The notes under the pieces: model-generated | What the model was told of the DNA's origin: nothing | What the model saw: the letters and a program-made list of their open reading frames with translations, nothing else | Databases searched by the model: none | Made by a program: the position numbers and the translations under genes | From: DASVEG01 sp035540495 | Lineage (GTDB): Bacteria; Actinomycetota; Acidimicrobiia; Acidimicrobiales; CADCTF01 | Assembly: GCA_035540495.1 (NCBI GenBank) | Contig: DATLGL010000035.1 | Location: forward strand, 104,166-168,165 | Reading direction: 5' to 3' | Length of the DNA: 64,000 nt | Shown here: one piece after another, positions 16,912-25,061 of the stretch | How the letters are laid out: the number at the start of each line of letters is the position of its first letter | Numbering within the stretch: the stretch's first letter is position 1

Positions 16912-17556
16912 ATGCCACGCCTGCGCGAGGTTCCCCGTTCGGAGGCGACCGCACCGGTCGTGCTCCGGATCTACGACCAACTCTTCGGCGAGCGTGATCC
17001 CGTCGCCGAACCCGGCACCGAGACCGGAACGCCCGGCGACTGGTGGACGGTCTTCGCCAACTCGCCCGACGTGCTCGAGCACGCCAGCCGCGGGTTCGCC
17101 CTCTACGCCAGCCCGAACCGCAAGATCGCACCGGCCCTGCGAGAGCTGGGCCAGACCAGGGCCGGCTGGCTCGTCGGCAGTCAGTTCGTCTGGTCGCAGC
17201 ACTGCAAGTCGTGCCGCGGGCTCGGGTTCTCGGAGGAGAAGATCGAGGCGATCAAGGCGTGGGCGGTCAGCGACCTCTTCGATCCGGTCGAGCGAGCGCT
17301 GCTCGCCTACACCGACGCCCTCGTGCTCGGGTTCGGCCGGGTCGACGACGCGTTGTTCGACGCGCTCAAGGCGCACCTCGACGACGAGGAGATCCTCGAG
17401 TTCACCTACATCACGATGATGTACACGATGCACGCGGTGATGTCGCGAGCGCTGCGGACGGAGTTCGACGACCGAGACGATCCGGTCGTGGAGGTGCCCG
17501 GACCCGAGGGCGGCACGACGATCGACGCCACCCTTCTCACCCGTCAGCGACGCTGA
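16912..17556 (+). CDS. Carboxymuconolactone decarboxylase / AhpD-like protein
   Basis: 214 residues with the CMD fold and the redox motif CKSC (Cys98 and Cys101) in WSQHCKSCRGLGFSEEKI, typical of AhpD-like members. Such proteins act as peroxidase partners or decarboxylases. TATCGT ends 6 nt before the ATG, suggesting a leaderless mRNA. It lies directly downstream of the tRNA-Arg gene. Confidence 0.8.
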   Translation: MPRLREVPRSEATAPVVLRIYDQLFGERDPVAEPGTETGTPGDWWTVFANSPDVLEHASRGFALYASPNRKIAPALRELGQTRAGWLVGSQFVWSQHCKSCRGLGFSEEKIEAIKAWAVSDLFDPVERALLAYTDALVLGFGRVDDALFDALKAHLDDEEILEFTYITMMYTMHAVMSRALRTEFDDRDDPVVEVPGPEGGTTIDATLLTRQRR

Positions 17557-17559
17557 ACG

Positions 17560-17748
17560 TCAGCCCTTTCGGTTCTTGGAGCGAGGTGAGCGAGGCGTCG
17601 CCCGGCGCGGTCGGGGCGATCGTTCCGTAGCCCCTGCGCGAAGCGACGGCCCATCGCCTGCGGCGGAGTCACCGAGCGGCGCACGGCCGGCCAGAGCTAT
17701 CGCCAGGTAGAAGACGACCGGATCGATCACCGGATCGTCGCCGCTCAC
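17560..17748 (-). CDS. Possible small protein downstream of the PLP lyase
   Basis: 62-codon frame, not recognised. Its GTG overlaps the lyase stop as GTGA, the same coupling used elsewhere in this cluster, which is the main reason to list it. It has a short hydrophobic stretch (VVFYLAIALAG) and a basic, Arg/Pro-rich tail, which could equally be chance. The rest of the 188-bp gap after the CMD gene shows nothing else. Confidence 0.25.
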   Translation of the reverse strand: MSGDDPVIDPVVFYLAIALAGRAPLGDSAAGDGPSLRAGATERSPRPRRATPRSPRSKNRKG

Positions 17749-18725
17749 CGCAGGTGGTACTCGTTCATCAGCTCGACGAAGCGGCGCACGCCGACGTTGC
17801 CGCCGGAGAGGACGACACCCACTCGCCGGCCCTCGGTGCCCTCGATCTTGCCGTGGAGGATCGCCGCCAGACCCGCGACGCCACTGGGCTCGGCAACGAC
17901 CTTCATCCGGTCGAAGACGAACGCCATCGTGTCGACGAGCTCCGCGTCGGTCACCGTGACGACCTCACGCAACAGTGCCCGGTTGACCTCGAAGGTCAGC
18001 GCGCCTGGCGTGCTCATCTGGAGCCCGTCGGCGATCGTGCGGGGAACGCCGATGTCGATGCGCTCGCCGGCCTCGAGCGACCGCCGGGTGTCGTCGCCTG
18101 CCTCGGGTTCCACACCGATCACAGCGCCGTCAGGACACCGGCCGGCCATGACGACCGCCGCACCAGCGACGAGGCCCCCACCCGACACGGGCGTCACCAT
18201 GACGTCGAGCGGCCCGACGTCGTCGATCAGCTCGAGGGTCGCGGTGCCCTGCCCGGCCATGATCAGCGTGTCGTCGAACGGTGGGACCAGCACGAGCCCC
18301 CGCTCCGCGACCATCTCGCGACCGAGATCCTCGCGGTTCGCGGTGTAGCGATCGAAGGTGACGACGTGCGCGCCGTAGCCGCGGGTCGCCTCGAGCTTGG
18401 CCGGGGGCGCGTCCTGCGGCATGAGGATCGTCGCCTCGATGCCGAGCAGCGACGAAGCGAGCGCGACGGCCTGCGCGTGGTTCCCGGACGAGAAGGCGAC
18501 GACACCGCGGGCACGTTCGTCGTCGGTGAGCGAAGCGAGCTTGTTGTACGCGCCGCGGAACTTGAAGGCACCGCCGCGCTGCAGGTTCTCCGCCTTCACG
18601 AACACCTGCGCTCCGGCCCGCTGGTTCAACGTGCGCGACGTGAGCACGGGTGTGCGGTGGGCAACGCCGTCGAGGACCTTCGCCGCGGCCTCCACGTCCG
18701 CGATCGTGATGATCGGCGTCGTCAC
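17745..18725 (-). CDS. Threonine/serine ammonia-lyase family PLP enzyme
   Basis: 326 residues, beta-family PLP fold of the serine racemase / threonine deaminase / threo-3-hydroxyaspartate ammonia-lyase group. PLP Lys55 lies in AFKFRGAYN, SSGNHAQA is at 79-86, and the SGGG phosphate-binding loop is in TPVSGGGLVAGAA. The single catalytic domain has no C-terminal regulatory ACT domain, so this is the catabolic or racemase-like form rather than isoleucine-pathway IlvA. The GTG overlaps the upstream hydrolase stop (GTGA). Substrate is inferred only to family level. Confidence 0.85.
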   Translation of the reverse strand: MTTPIITIADVEAAAKVLDGVAHRTPVLTSRTLNQRAGAQVFVKAENLQRGGAFKFRGAYNKLASLTDDERARGVVAFSSGNHAQAVALASSLLGIEATILMPQDAPPAKLEATRGYGAHVVTFDRYTANREDLGREMVAERGLVLVPPFDDTLIMAGQGTATLELIDDVGPLDVMVTPVSGGGLVAGAAVVMAGRCPDGAVIGVEPEAGDDTRRSLEAGERIDIGVPRTIADGLQMSTPGALTFEVNRALLREVVTVTDAELVDTMAFVFDRMKVVAEPSGVAGLAAILHGKIEGTEGRRVGVVLSGGNVGVRRFVELMNEYHLR

Positions 18726-19690
18726 AGCGTCGCGAGGAAGCGAAGCAGCGCGGCGTTCGTCTCCTCCGGCTTCTCCTGCTGGACCCAGTGCCCCGCTCCG
18801 GGAACGACCTCGAGAACGCGCATGTCGGTGACCCATCCTTCCATGCTGTCGGGCCTGGCCATCACGAGGACGGGGTCGTCCGCGCCGGCGATGAACCCTG
18901 CGGGCATCTCGACCTTCCGGGTGCCCCAGCTCTCGTTGATCTCCCAGTTGCGGTGGAAGTTGCGATACCAGTTGATGCCGCCGGTGAACCCCGTGCGTTC
19001 GAACTCGGTGGCGAACACGTCGAGCTCCTCCTCGCTCAACCACGGCGGAAGTTTCTCGACCGGCGGGATCCAGTCCCAGAACGTCGTCCCCTCCGCTGGA
19101 AGCGACGTCGCGAGGCTCCCGCTCCGCCGGCCCTCCGATCCGATGGCGGCGAGGAACCGGCGCATCGCCTCCCGCGGATCGCGGTTCATGTGACCGTCGG
19201 CGACCCCCGGCTCCTGGAAGTAGAGGATGTAGAAGAACCGGTCGCCCATCACCTGCTTCAACACCGTCGTGAGGCTCTGCTCGAAGCGGGGCGAGAAGGG
19301 CACGCTCATGCCGCACACCGCGTGGACGCGCTCGGGGAAGCGCTGCGCCATCGCCCAGACGACCATCGATCCCCAATCGTGGCCGACGAAGATCGCCTTC
19401 TCGTGGCCGAGCTCGTCGAGCAGGCCGATCATGTCGTCGGTCAGGTGATGGATGTCGTAGTCGTCGACCGCCTCCGGCTGATCAGTGCGCCCGTAGCCGC
19501 GCTGGTCCGGCGCGACCGCGTGGTACCCGGCTGCTGCGAGCGCGGGCAGCTGGTGACGCCACGAGTACCAGAGCTCGGGGAAGCCGTGGCAGAGGATCAC
19601 CGGCGGTCGGTCGGGGTCGGGCGATCCCGCCTCGGCGATGTGCATGCTGATGCCGTTGGTGTCGATCTGGCGGTGCCGGACGTCGCTCAC
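18722..19690 (-). CDS. Alpha/beta hydrolase, epoxide hydrolase type
   Basis: 322 residues. HGFPE at 35-39 provides the oxyanion hole, the nucleophile elbow GHDWG places Asp at 105 (typical of epoxide hydrolases and haloalkane dehalogenases), and the C-terminal His is in GAGHWVQQEKP. The HGFPE/GHDWG pair favours an epoxide hydrolase. The GTG at 19690 follows a palindromic -10 by 7 nt and has no SD, so the mRNA is probably leaderless. It forms a coupled pair with the downstream lyase. Confidence 0.85.
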   Translation of the reverse strand: MSDVRHRQIDTNGISMHIAEAGSPDPDRPPVILCHGFPELWYSWRHQLPALAAAGYHAVAPDQRGYGRTDQPEAVDDYDIHHLTDDMIGLLDELGHEKAIFVGHDWGSMVVWAMAQRFPERVHAVCGMSVPFSPRFEQSLTTVLKQVMGDRFFYILYFQEPGVADGHMNRDPREAMRRFLAAIGSEGRRSGSLATSLPAEGTTFWDWIPPVEKLPPWLSEEELDVFATEFERTGFTGGINWYRNFHRNWEINESWGTRKVEMPAGFIAGADDPVLVMARPDSMEGWVTDMRVLEVVPGAGHWVQQEKPEETNAALLRFLATL

Positions 19691-19697
19691 GATCCGG

Positions 19698-19707
19698 ACG
19701 TTAACGT
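19698..19707. promoter_or_regulatory. Palindromic bidirectional promoter between two hydrolases
   Basis: ACGTTAACGT reads TAACGT on each strand. Each copy ends exactly 7 nt before a start codon: GTG at 19690 on the minus strand and ATG at 19715 on the plus strand. The perfect palindrome extends to GACGTTAACGTC (19697-19708). It looks like one symmetric -10 serving two leaderless genes. Confidence 0.7.
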
Positions 19708-19714
19708 CAGCCGC

Positions 19715-20668
19715 ATGCCCGCCACCCTCGTGAAGGTCAGCGACGAGCAGCGCTCCGAGGCCCGCCAGCTCAACGAGCTCATCGAGCAGATGCTCGCCGC
19801 GGCGCCCTCGGTCCACACCGTGCCGCCGGAGGAGACCCGCAGCGCACGCGCCGAAGGACGAGGCACCTTCGGCCCGGTCGTCGTCGTCGAGGAAGGTCAA
19901 GATCGGACGATCCCCGGGCCGGCCGGCGACATCCCGATCCGGGTCTTCGTCCCGCCGACGGTCAAGGGCGCGTACCTGCACATCCACGGCGGCGGCTGGG
20001 TGCTCGGCGCGGCGAACCAGCAGGACCCGACGCTGTGGCGCGTCGCGCAGGAGGCGAACGTCGCCGTGGTGTCGGTCGACTACCGCCTCGCTCCGGAGCA
20101 CCCGTTCCCCGCCGGCCCCGACGATTGCGAAGCCGCCGCGCTGTGGTTCGTGCGGAACGCACGCGAGGAGTTCGGCACCGATCGGTTGTTCATCGGCGGC
20201 GAGTCGGCCGGTGGCCATCTCGCTGCGCTCACGTTGTTGCGACTCCGGGACCGGCACGGCATCACCGGCATGTTCGCGGCCGCGAACCTCGTGTTCGGCG
20301 CCTTCGACCTCGGCATGACGCCCAGCCAGCGCAACTGGGGCGACCGCAACCTGATCCTGTCGACGCCGATCATGGCGTGGTTCTACGACTGCTTCCTGCC
20401 CGGGCTGACGAGCGAGGAACGGCGCGATGCGGAGTACTCGCCGCTGTGGGCCGACCTGCGCGACATGCCGCCCGCGCTGTTCACCGTCGGCGACCTCGAT
20501 CCGCTGCTCGACGACTCGCTCTTCATGGCGGCGCGGTGGGAAGCGGCCGGCAACGAGAGCGAGCTCCAGGTGTATCCGGAGTCGCTCCACGGCTTCGTCG
20601 CCTTCCCGACCGCGATCGGCCGCATGGCGCTCGATGCCGGGATCGACTTCGTCAAGAAGCGAGTCTGA
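19715..20668 (+). CDS. Alpha/beta hydrolase of the hormone-sensitive lipase family
   Basis: 317 residues. HGGG at 91-94 (LHIHGGGWVLG), the nucleophile elbow GESAGG with Ser164, the acidic residue in VGDLDPLLDD and the C-terminal His in YPESLHGF are the HSL-family set. Members hydrolyse short acyl esters, and some act on drugs or lipids; substrate unknown. The 3' end overlaps the convergent thioesterase by 17 nt. Leaderless start from the shared palindromic promoter. Confidence 0.88.
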   Translation: MPATLVKVSDEQRSEARQLNELIEQMLAAAPSVHTVPPEETRSARAEGRGTFGPVVVVEEGQDRTIPGPAGDIPIRVFVPPTVKGAYLHIHGGGWVLGAANQQDPTLWRVAQEANVAVVSVDYRLAPEHPFPAGPDDCEAAALWFVRNAREEFGTDRLFIGGESAGGHLAALTLLRLRDRHGITGMFAAANLVFGAFDLGMTPSQRNWGDRNLILSTPIMAWFYDCFLPGLTSEERRDAEYSPLWADLRDMPPALFTVGDLDPLLDDSLFMAARWEAAGNESELQVYPESLHGFVAFPTAIGRMALDAGIDFVKKRV

Positions 20669-21395
20669 TCGCCCGCGCCGACGCGTGGACCTGGCCGTCG
20701 TGACTGACGAGCCACGTGAGCCCTGCATCTGCGTCGACGACGAGATCAGGAGCGTGCCCCGGTTCGACCGGCAGCCGGTACTCGAGCTCGAAGCGGCGGG
20801 GCGCGTCGAGGGCGAGCGACTCCTCCGCGATCGCCCAGTAGGCCGTGTTGTTGACGTGGCCCATCACGTCGAAGTCGGTGCGTCGCAGCGTCCAACGGGT
20901 CCGTGGCAGGTCGGCCGGCGGTGCCGGGTGCGAGAGGCGCCCGCTCACCTTGCGGCTCCCCCACCCGTCGCCGAACACGTCGAGGAACGACGGTGGCAGG
21001 GGCACCGGACGGCCGCTGTCGATGTCGATGTGGACCCACAGCGACGCCGCTTCGACGTGGCCGCCGTCCCGGCCCTTGATCGTGGTGCGGCGCTCGGCCC
21101 ACCGGCCGCCGATGCCGCCGCAGAACGTGGTGAGCTCGATCGGCTCCTGGAAGCGCGGCCACTGGAAGACGTCGATCGTCGTCTTGCGGACGACCCACGG
21201 CGCGGCGTCCTTCGGTCCGATGGCCGCACGGGCGTCGTCGTTCGCCACGTCCTGCAGGTAGCGCGCGATCGCGTCGAGGCGGAGGCGCCCGTCGAGGTCG
21301 GCATCGGCGAGGCGCACCTCTCGCTCACGCGAAAAGCGACGGCCTTCGTCGAGCAGGGGGACGAGCGGCTCGGCGGCCGCGGCGGCGTCGTTCAC
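20652..21395 (-). CDS. Acyl-ACP thioesterase-like protein
   Basis: 247 residues with two hotdog repeats of the FatA/FatB type: the first with RLRLDAIARYLQDVANDDA, the second with TDFDVMGHVNNTAYWAIAEE, which includes the conserved HVNN. Such enzymes release fatty acids from acyl carrier protein. The GTG overlaps the aminotransferase stop (GTGA), so the two are co-translated. Some actinobacterial members may act on acyl-CoA instead. Confidence 0.8.
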   Translation of the reverse strand: MNDAAAAAEPLVPLLDEGRRFSREREVRLADADLDGRLRLDAIARYLQDVANDDARAAIGPKDAAPWVVRKTTIDVFQWPRFQEPIELTTFCGGIGGRWAERRTTIKGRDGGHVEAASLWVHIDIDSGRPVPLPPSFLDVFGDGWGSRKVSGRLSHPAPPADLPRTRWTLRRTDFDVMGHVNNTAYWAIAEESLALDAPRRFELEYRLPVEPGHAPDLVVDADAGLTWLVSHDGQVHASARAIRLAS

Positions 21396-22705
21396 GCCGT
21401 CGTTGCCGGGGACGTGAGCGCGGCCGCGACCTTGCGAATACCTGCGGCGACGTCGTCGCAGTCGGCATCCGAGTAGGCGGCGCCGATCGGCACGATCACC
21501 GACCGTCCGGCAAGGTCTTCTGTCCGAGGACACAGCCCGGGGCCGTACTCGACGTCGGTGGGGTGCTCGGCGCAGTTCCACGGGCCGCCCTTGCCCGACA
21601 CCGTGCGCTTCGCCACGATCGACGGCGTCAGGTAGACGGGCTTGCCGTTGTAGAGCTGGCCCGCCGGGATGCGCTCGGCCCGCAGCGCCTTGACGAAACG
21701 GCGCGCCGTCTCCGCGTCGCGAACGAAGAAGTTCACGCTGCTGCCGCCGTCACCGTCCGGGTCGGGAAGGCGCCGCCACGTCAATCCCTCCGCGTCACCG
21801 ACCGCGTCGAGCACCCGCCGCTGGTTCTTGCGCTGCGCGTCGAACAGGCCCGGCAGCTTCCGCACCTGGACCTCGGCGATCGCACCGGCGATCTCGGTCA
21901 TCCGCAGGTTCTCGCCCACGAACGGTGCCTCGGTGTCCCCGCCCCGCTCCTTGCCGCCCGGCACCCCATCCCGCGAACCACCGGTGCTGGTGACGAACTG
22001 GCCGCCCTGGTCCTGATAACGCGCGGCACGTAGCCACAGCCCCTCGTCGTTCGCAACGACGAGCCCTCCCTCGCCGCTGGTGACGTTCTTCTCGAGCTGC
22101 AGCGAGAAGCAGCCGAGGTCGCCGATGGTGCCGAGGGCGCGTCCCGCGAGCGTCGCTCCCATCGCCTGCGCGGCGTCTTCGATCACCGGCACGCCACGCC
22201 GGCGCGCCACCTCCATCAGGGCGTGCATGTCGCACGCGCCGTTGTCGAGGTGGACCGCGATGATCGCCCTGGTGCGGTCGGTGATCTTCGCCTCGACGTC
22301 GGCGGGATCGAGCCCGAGCGTGTCGTCGATCTCGGCGAACACCGGAACCGCGGCGCTGACGACCACCGCGTTGACCGTCGCGATGAACGTGAACGACGGG
22401 ACGATCACCTCGTCGCCGCACCCGATGCCGAGCGCAGCGAGGGCGCACCGGAGAGCAGCCGTCCCGCTCGAGGTGGCCACGGCGAACGGCGCACCGAGCA
22501 GGTCGCGGCTTGCCGCCTCGAACGCCTCCACCTTGTTCCTCAGGTCGGGCCCGTAGTACCGGAACAGCGACTTGCTCTCGAGCACCTCCAGCACCGCCGC
22601 CTTCTCCTCGTCGCCGAGCAGGGTCACGCCCTTGCCCATCGGCGGCAGGGTCGTGCGGATCGGTGTGCCGCCGTCGATCGCCAGGCGACCGGTGTCGGTG
22701 TCCAT
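21392..22705 (-). CDS. DegT/DnrJ/EryC1/StrS-family aminotransferase
   Basis: 437 residues, PLP-dependent sugar aminotransferase family. Recognisable parts are TSSGTAALRCAL, VPSFTFIATVNAV, EDAAQAMGA with the PLP-binding Asp177, and the Schiff-base Lys206 in LQLEKNVTSGEGG. These enzymes usually aminate keto-sugars for surface glycans or natural products, and some act on cyclitols. No other sugar-nucleotide genes are adjacent except a divergent deacetylase-like gene. TAGGCT lies 7 nt before the ATG. Confidence 0.88.
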   Translation of the reverse strand: MDTDTGRLAIDGGTPIRTTLPPMGKGVTLLGDEEKAAVLEVLESKSLFRYYGPDLRNKVEAFEAASRDLLGAPFAVATSSGTAALRCALAALGIGCGDEVIVPSFTFIATVNAVVVSAAVPVFAEIDDTLGLDPADVEAKITDRTRAIIAVHLDNGACDMHALMEVARRRGVPVIEDAAQAMGATLAGRALGTIGDLGCFSLQLEKNVTSGEGGLVVANDEGLWLRAARYQDQGGQFVTSTGGSRDGVPGGKERGGDTEAPFVGENLRMTEIAGAIAEVQVRKLPGLFDAQRKNQRRVLDAVGDAEGLTWRRLPDPDGDGGSSVNFFVRDAETARRFVKALRAERIPAGQLYNGKPVYLTPSIVAKRTVSGKGGPWNCAEHPTDVEYGPGLCPRTEDLAGRSVIVPIGAAYSDADCDDVAAGIRKVAAALTSPATTA

Positions 22706-22712
22706 GCGGCGC

Positions 22713-22722
22713 AGCCTACGGT
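22713..22722. promoter_or_regulatory. Symmetric bidirectional promoter (aminotransferase / deacetylase)
   Basis: AGCCTACGGT contains TACGGT (plus strand, 8 nt before the ATG at 22731) and TAGGCT (minus strand, 7 nt before the ATG at 22705), sharing one TA step. Same layout as at 11171 and 19698. Confidence 0.6.
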
Positions 22723-22730
22723 TCGGACCC

Positions 22731-23501
22731 ATGAGCGGCGACGTGCAGCTGGTCGTTCAGGCGGACGACTTCGGGATGTGCCACGCGGTGAACGAGGGGA
22801 TCGTGCGCGCGTTCACCGACGGCATCGTGCAGCAGGCGTCGGTGATGGTGCCGTGCCCGTGGTTCGCCGAGGCGGCCGTGCTCGCGAAGGAGCACGGGAT
22901 CCCGGTGGGCATGCACCAGACGCTGACCTGCGAGTGGGAGCACCTCAGGTGGCGTCCGCTCACCCTCGGGCCGTCGCTCGCGCGCTCGACCGACGGGACC
23001 CTGCGGAAGACGGTGCAGTCGGTGATCGAGAACGTCACCGACGACGACGCCACCGCCGAGCTGCTCGCGCAGGCCGAGCGCTTCGCCGCCGCCGGGTTGA
23101 CCCTGACGTACCTCGACGTGCACATGGGCATCTCGAAGCCCGCGGCCTACGAGGCCGTCGCTGCGGCCACCGGCGTGCCCTTCCTGTACCCGGGGGTGTC
23201 GGCGGCCCTTCCGTTCCGCTCGATCTGGCAGATGAGCGAGTACGCGCCCGACGTGAAGAGGGAGAAGCTCTTCCGTCGCCTCGAGCGGATGGCGGGTGAG
23301 CCCGGGGTGCACCTGATCTTCGGCCACCCGGCCGTCGCGTCGGAGGAGCTGCGCGCGATCACGCCGCAGGACGCGTTCAACGCTCCGTGGACCGAGGAGT
23401 ACCGCGTCAGCGACCTCGAGCTCCTGTGCCACCCCGACGTGCGGGCCCGCGTCGACGAGCTGGGCATCCGCCTCACGCCGGTGGCGCGCGCGGAGTTCTA
23501 G
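22731..23501 (+). CDS. YdjC/ChbG-family carbohydrate deacetylase
   Basis: 256 residues. The N-terminal QADDFGMCHAVNEGI (DDFG at 12-15), VGMHQTLTCEW and LDVHMGI carry the Asp/His metal ligands of the YdjC family, which removes acetyl groups from chito-oligosaccharide-like substrates. The divergent partner is a sugar aminotransferase, so a shared amino-sugar role is reasonable but unproven. No signal peptide, so it acts in the cytoplasm. Confidence 0.82.
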   Translation: MSGDVQLVVQADDFGMCHAVNEGIVRAFTDGIVQQASVMVPCPWFAEAAVLAKEHGIPVGMHQTLTCEWEHLRWRPLTLGPSLARSTDGTLRKTVQSVIENVTDDDATAELLAQAERFAAAGLTLTYLDVHMGISKPAAYEAVAAATGVPFLYPGVSAALPFRSIWQMSEYAPDVKREKLFRRLERMAGEPGVHLIFGHPAVASEELRAITPQDAFNAPWTEEYRVSDLELLCHPDVRARVDELGIRLTPVARAEF

Positions 23502-23528
23502 GAGGGCGCCGGTACCCTGACCGCCGCC

Positions 23529-24140
23529 ATGTCCCGCCGTTCCCCTGCGTTCGTCGCGGCGCTCGTCGCGATGACGCTCGCGCTGGTGACCGTGTCCGCC
23601 GCCTGCTCGAGCAGCGACGACGAAGACGCTGTGCCGACCACGACCACCACGACGGAGCTGACCGCGCAGCCGACGCTCGCGTGGACCATCGGCGAGGTCG
23701 ATCCTCAGGGCACCGCTCCGCCCGCAGAAGACGTCATCGCCGCGGTGAAAGCGACGCTCGACGCGTATCTGGCGCAGGCGATCGTGGGCCCGCTCTACAC
23801 CGGGCAGCCGGCTGGCGACCTGAGCGCGGTGCTGTCGCCCGCGGCGTTGGAGCGGATCGCCGCGGACCCCGCCGCGCGAGCGACGCTCGTCGACGAAGGG
23901 ATGCCGCCGGCGACGAAGGAGATCACCGCGACGGTGGCCAACGCCGGCCTGCGGACGGTCGCCGGACCCGACGGCGCGGTCGCCGTCGTCGGCGCGCACC
24001 TCGACCTCGTCCTCCACGCGGTCGGGCCGGCGATCGACGTCGACATCGTCCGCAAGGGCGAGGTCATCCTCACCCAGGAGAACGGCTCGTGGCGGATCGA
24101 CTCGTTCCAGCTCCGCACCCAGAGGGACTCCCGCGCATGA
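23529..24140 (+). CDS. Lipoprotein of unknown function
   Basis: 203 residues. Signal peptide with lipobox VSAAC (Cys at 26), then a Ser/Asp and Thr-rich linker (27-45), then a mixed globular domain ending WRIDSFQLRTQRDSRA, possibly of the NTF2/SnoaL kind. TACCCT lies 10 nt before the ATG. The stop overlaps the start of the LytR-CpsA-Psr gene (ATGA), so the two are coupled, hinting at a cell-wall role. Confidence 0.7.
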   Translation: MSRRSPAFVAALVAMTLALVTVSAACSSSDDEDAVPTTTTTTELTAQPTLAWTIGEVDPQGTAPPAEDVIAAVKATLDAYLAQAIVGPLYTGQPAGDLSAVLSPAALERIAADPAARATLVDEGMPPATKEITATVANAGLRTVAGPDGAVAVVGAHLDLVLHAVGPAIDVDIVRKGEVILTQENGSWRIDSFQLRTQRDSRA

Positions 24141-25030
24141 AGAAGCGAGCGGCCATCGTCGTCACGTTGATCGTGGCGAACATCGCCGGCCTCGTCGGGT
24201 GGACGCGCCTCGCTCCGGCCCAGGAGCCCGCGTTCACCATCCACAAGGTGGACGAGGCGTCGTTCACCGCGCGCGAGCCCGGTGACCCGTTCTTCATCCT
24301 CATGATCGGCAACGACGGACGTCCGGGCCTCGAGGGGATCCGCGGCGACGGCATCCACCTCGTCGGCGTCAACCCGGCGCAGCGCAGCGCGACCATCCTC
24401 AACATCCCGCGCGACACGTGGGTCGACATCCCGGGACGCGGCGCGGAGAAGATCACGCGAAGCATGGAGTTCGGCGGCCTCCAGCTGCAGGTGCAGACCG
24501 TCGCCGGACTCACCGGCGTCAACTTCTCGTTCGCGATCACCGTCGGCTTCGACGGCTTCCGTGCCCTCGTCGACGAGATGGGCGGGCTGCACGTGAACGT
24601 TCCCTACCGGATGTTCGACCGAGCCTCAGGGGCCGACTTCCAACCGGGACGCGTGCACATGATGGGTGAGGGCGCGCTGTCGTTCGCCCGGAACCGCAAC
24701 ATCCCGAACGGCGACATCTCGCGCACCCACCACCAGTCGCTCATCATGTTGGGTGCGCTCGAGCGGGCCCGTGAGGTGTCGAAGTCACCCTTCGACACGA
24801 TGCGCCTCCTCGCGATGACGACGCGGCACACCCAGTTCGAAGGCGTCGGCGTGCGCGACCTCTACACGCTGATCGCGTTGGGGCTCTCGATCGATCCTGC
24901 GAACGTGCGCACCGTCACCATGCCGTCGGCCATCGGCAAGGTCGGCAAGGCCGACGTCGTGTTCGCCGCCGGTGGCTCAGACAGCCTCTTCGCCGACTTC
25001 CGCGACGACGCGATCCTTCAAGGCCACTGA
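24137..25030 (+). CDS. LytR-CpsA-Psr-family cell-wall protein
   Basis: 297 residues. One N-terminal membrane helix (KKRAAIVVTLIVANIAGLVGW) and an extracellular LCP domain with FFILMIGNDGRP, the conserved Arg/Asp region LNIPRDTWVDIPGRG, GGLHVNVPYRM and RNRNIPNGDISRTHHQ. LCP proteins transfer undecaprenyl-phosphate-linked polymers to peptidoglycan. In actinobacteria they attach arabinogalactan or other wall glycans. Coupled to the upstream lipoprotein. Confidence 0.85.
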   Translation: MKKRAAIVVTLIVANIAGLVGWTRLAPAQEPAFTIHKVDEASFTAREPGDPFFILMIGNDGRPGLEGIRGDGIHLVGVNPAQRSATILNIPRDTWVDIPGRGAEKITRSMEFGGLQLQVQTVAGLTGVNFSFAITVGFDGFRALVDEMGGLHVNVPYRMFDRASGADFQPGRVHMMGEGALSFARNRNIPNGDISRTHHQSLIMLGALERAREVSKSPFDTMRLLAMTTRHTQFEGVGVRDLYTLIALGLSIDPANVRTVTMPSAIGKVGKADVVFAAGGSDSLFADFRDDAILQGH

Positions 25031-25061
25031 GCTCTGCTCCTCGCTCCTGGTCGCTTCTCGG

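Noticed and set aside
15811..17433. A 540-codon minus-strand frame across the tRNA-Arg gene and its neighbours
   Set aside because: It covers a perfect tRNA and recognisable genes on the other strand; composition is typical of a shadow frame.
18788..19714. Extension of the plus-strand HSL hydrolase by about 300 codons upstream
   Set aside because: The extension is antisense to an epoxide hydrolase and has no homology signal; the ATG at 19715 follows a clear -10.
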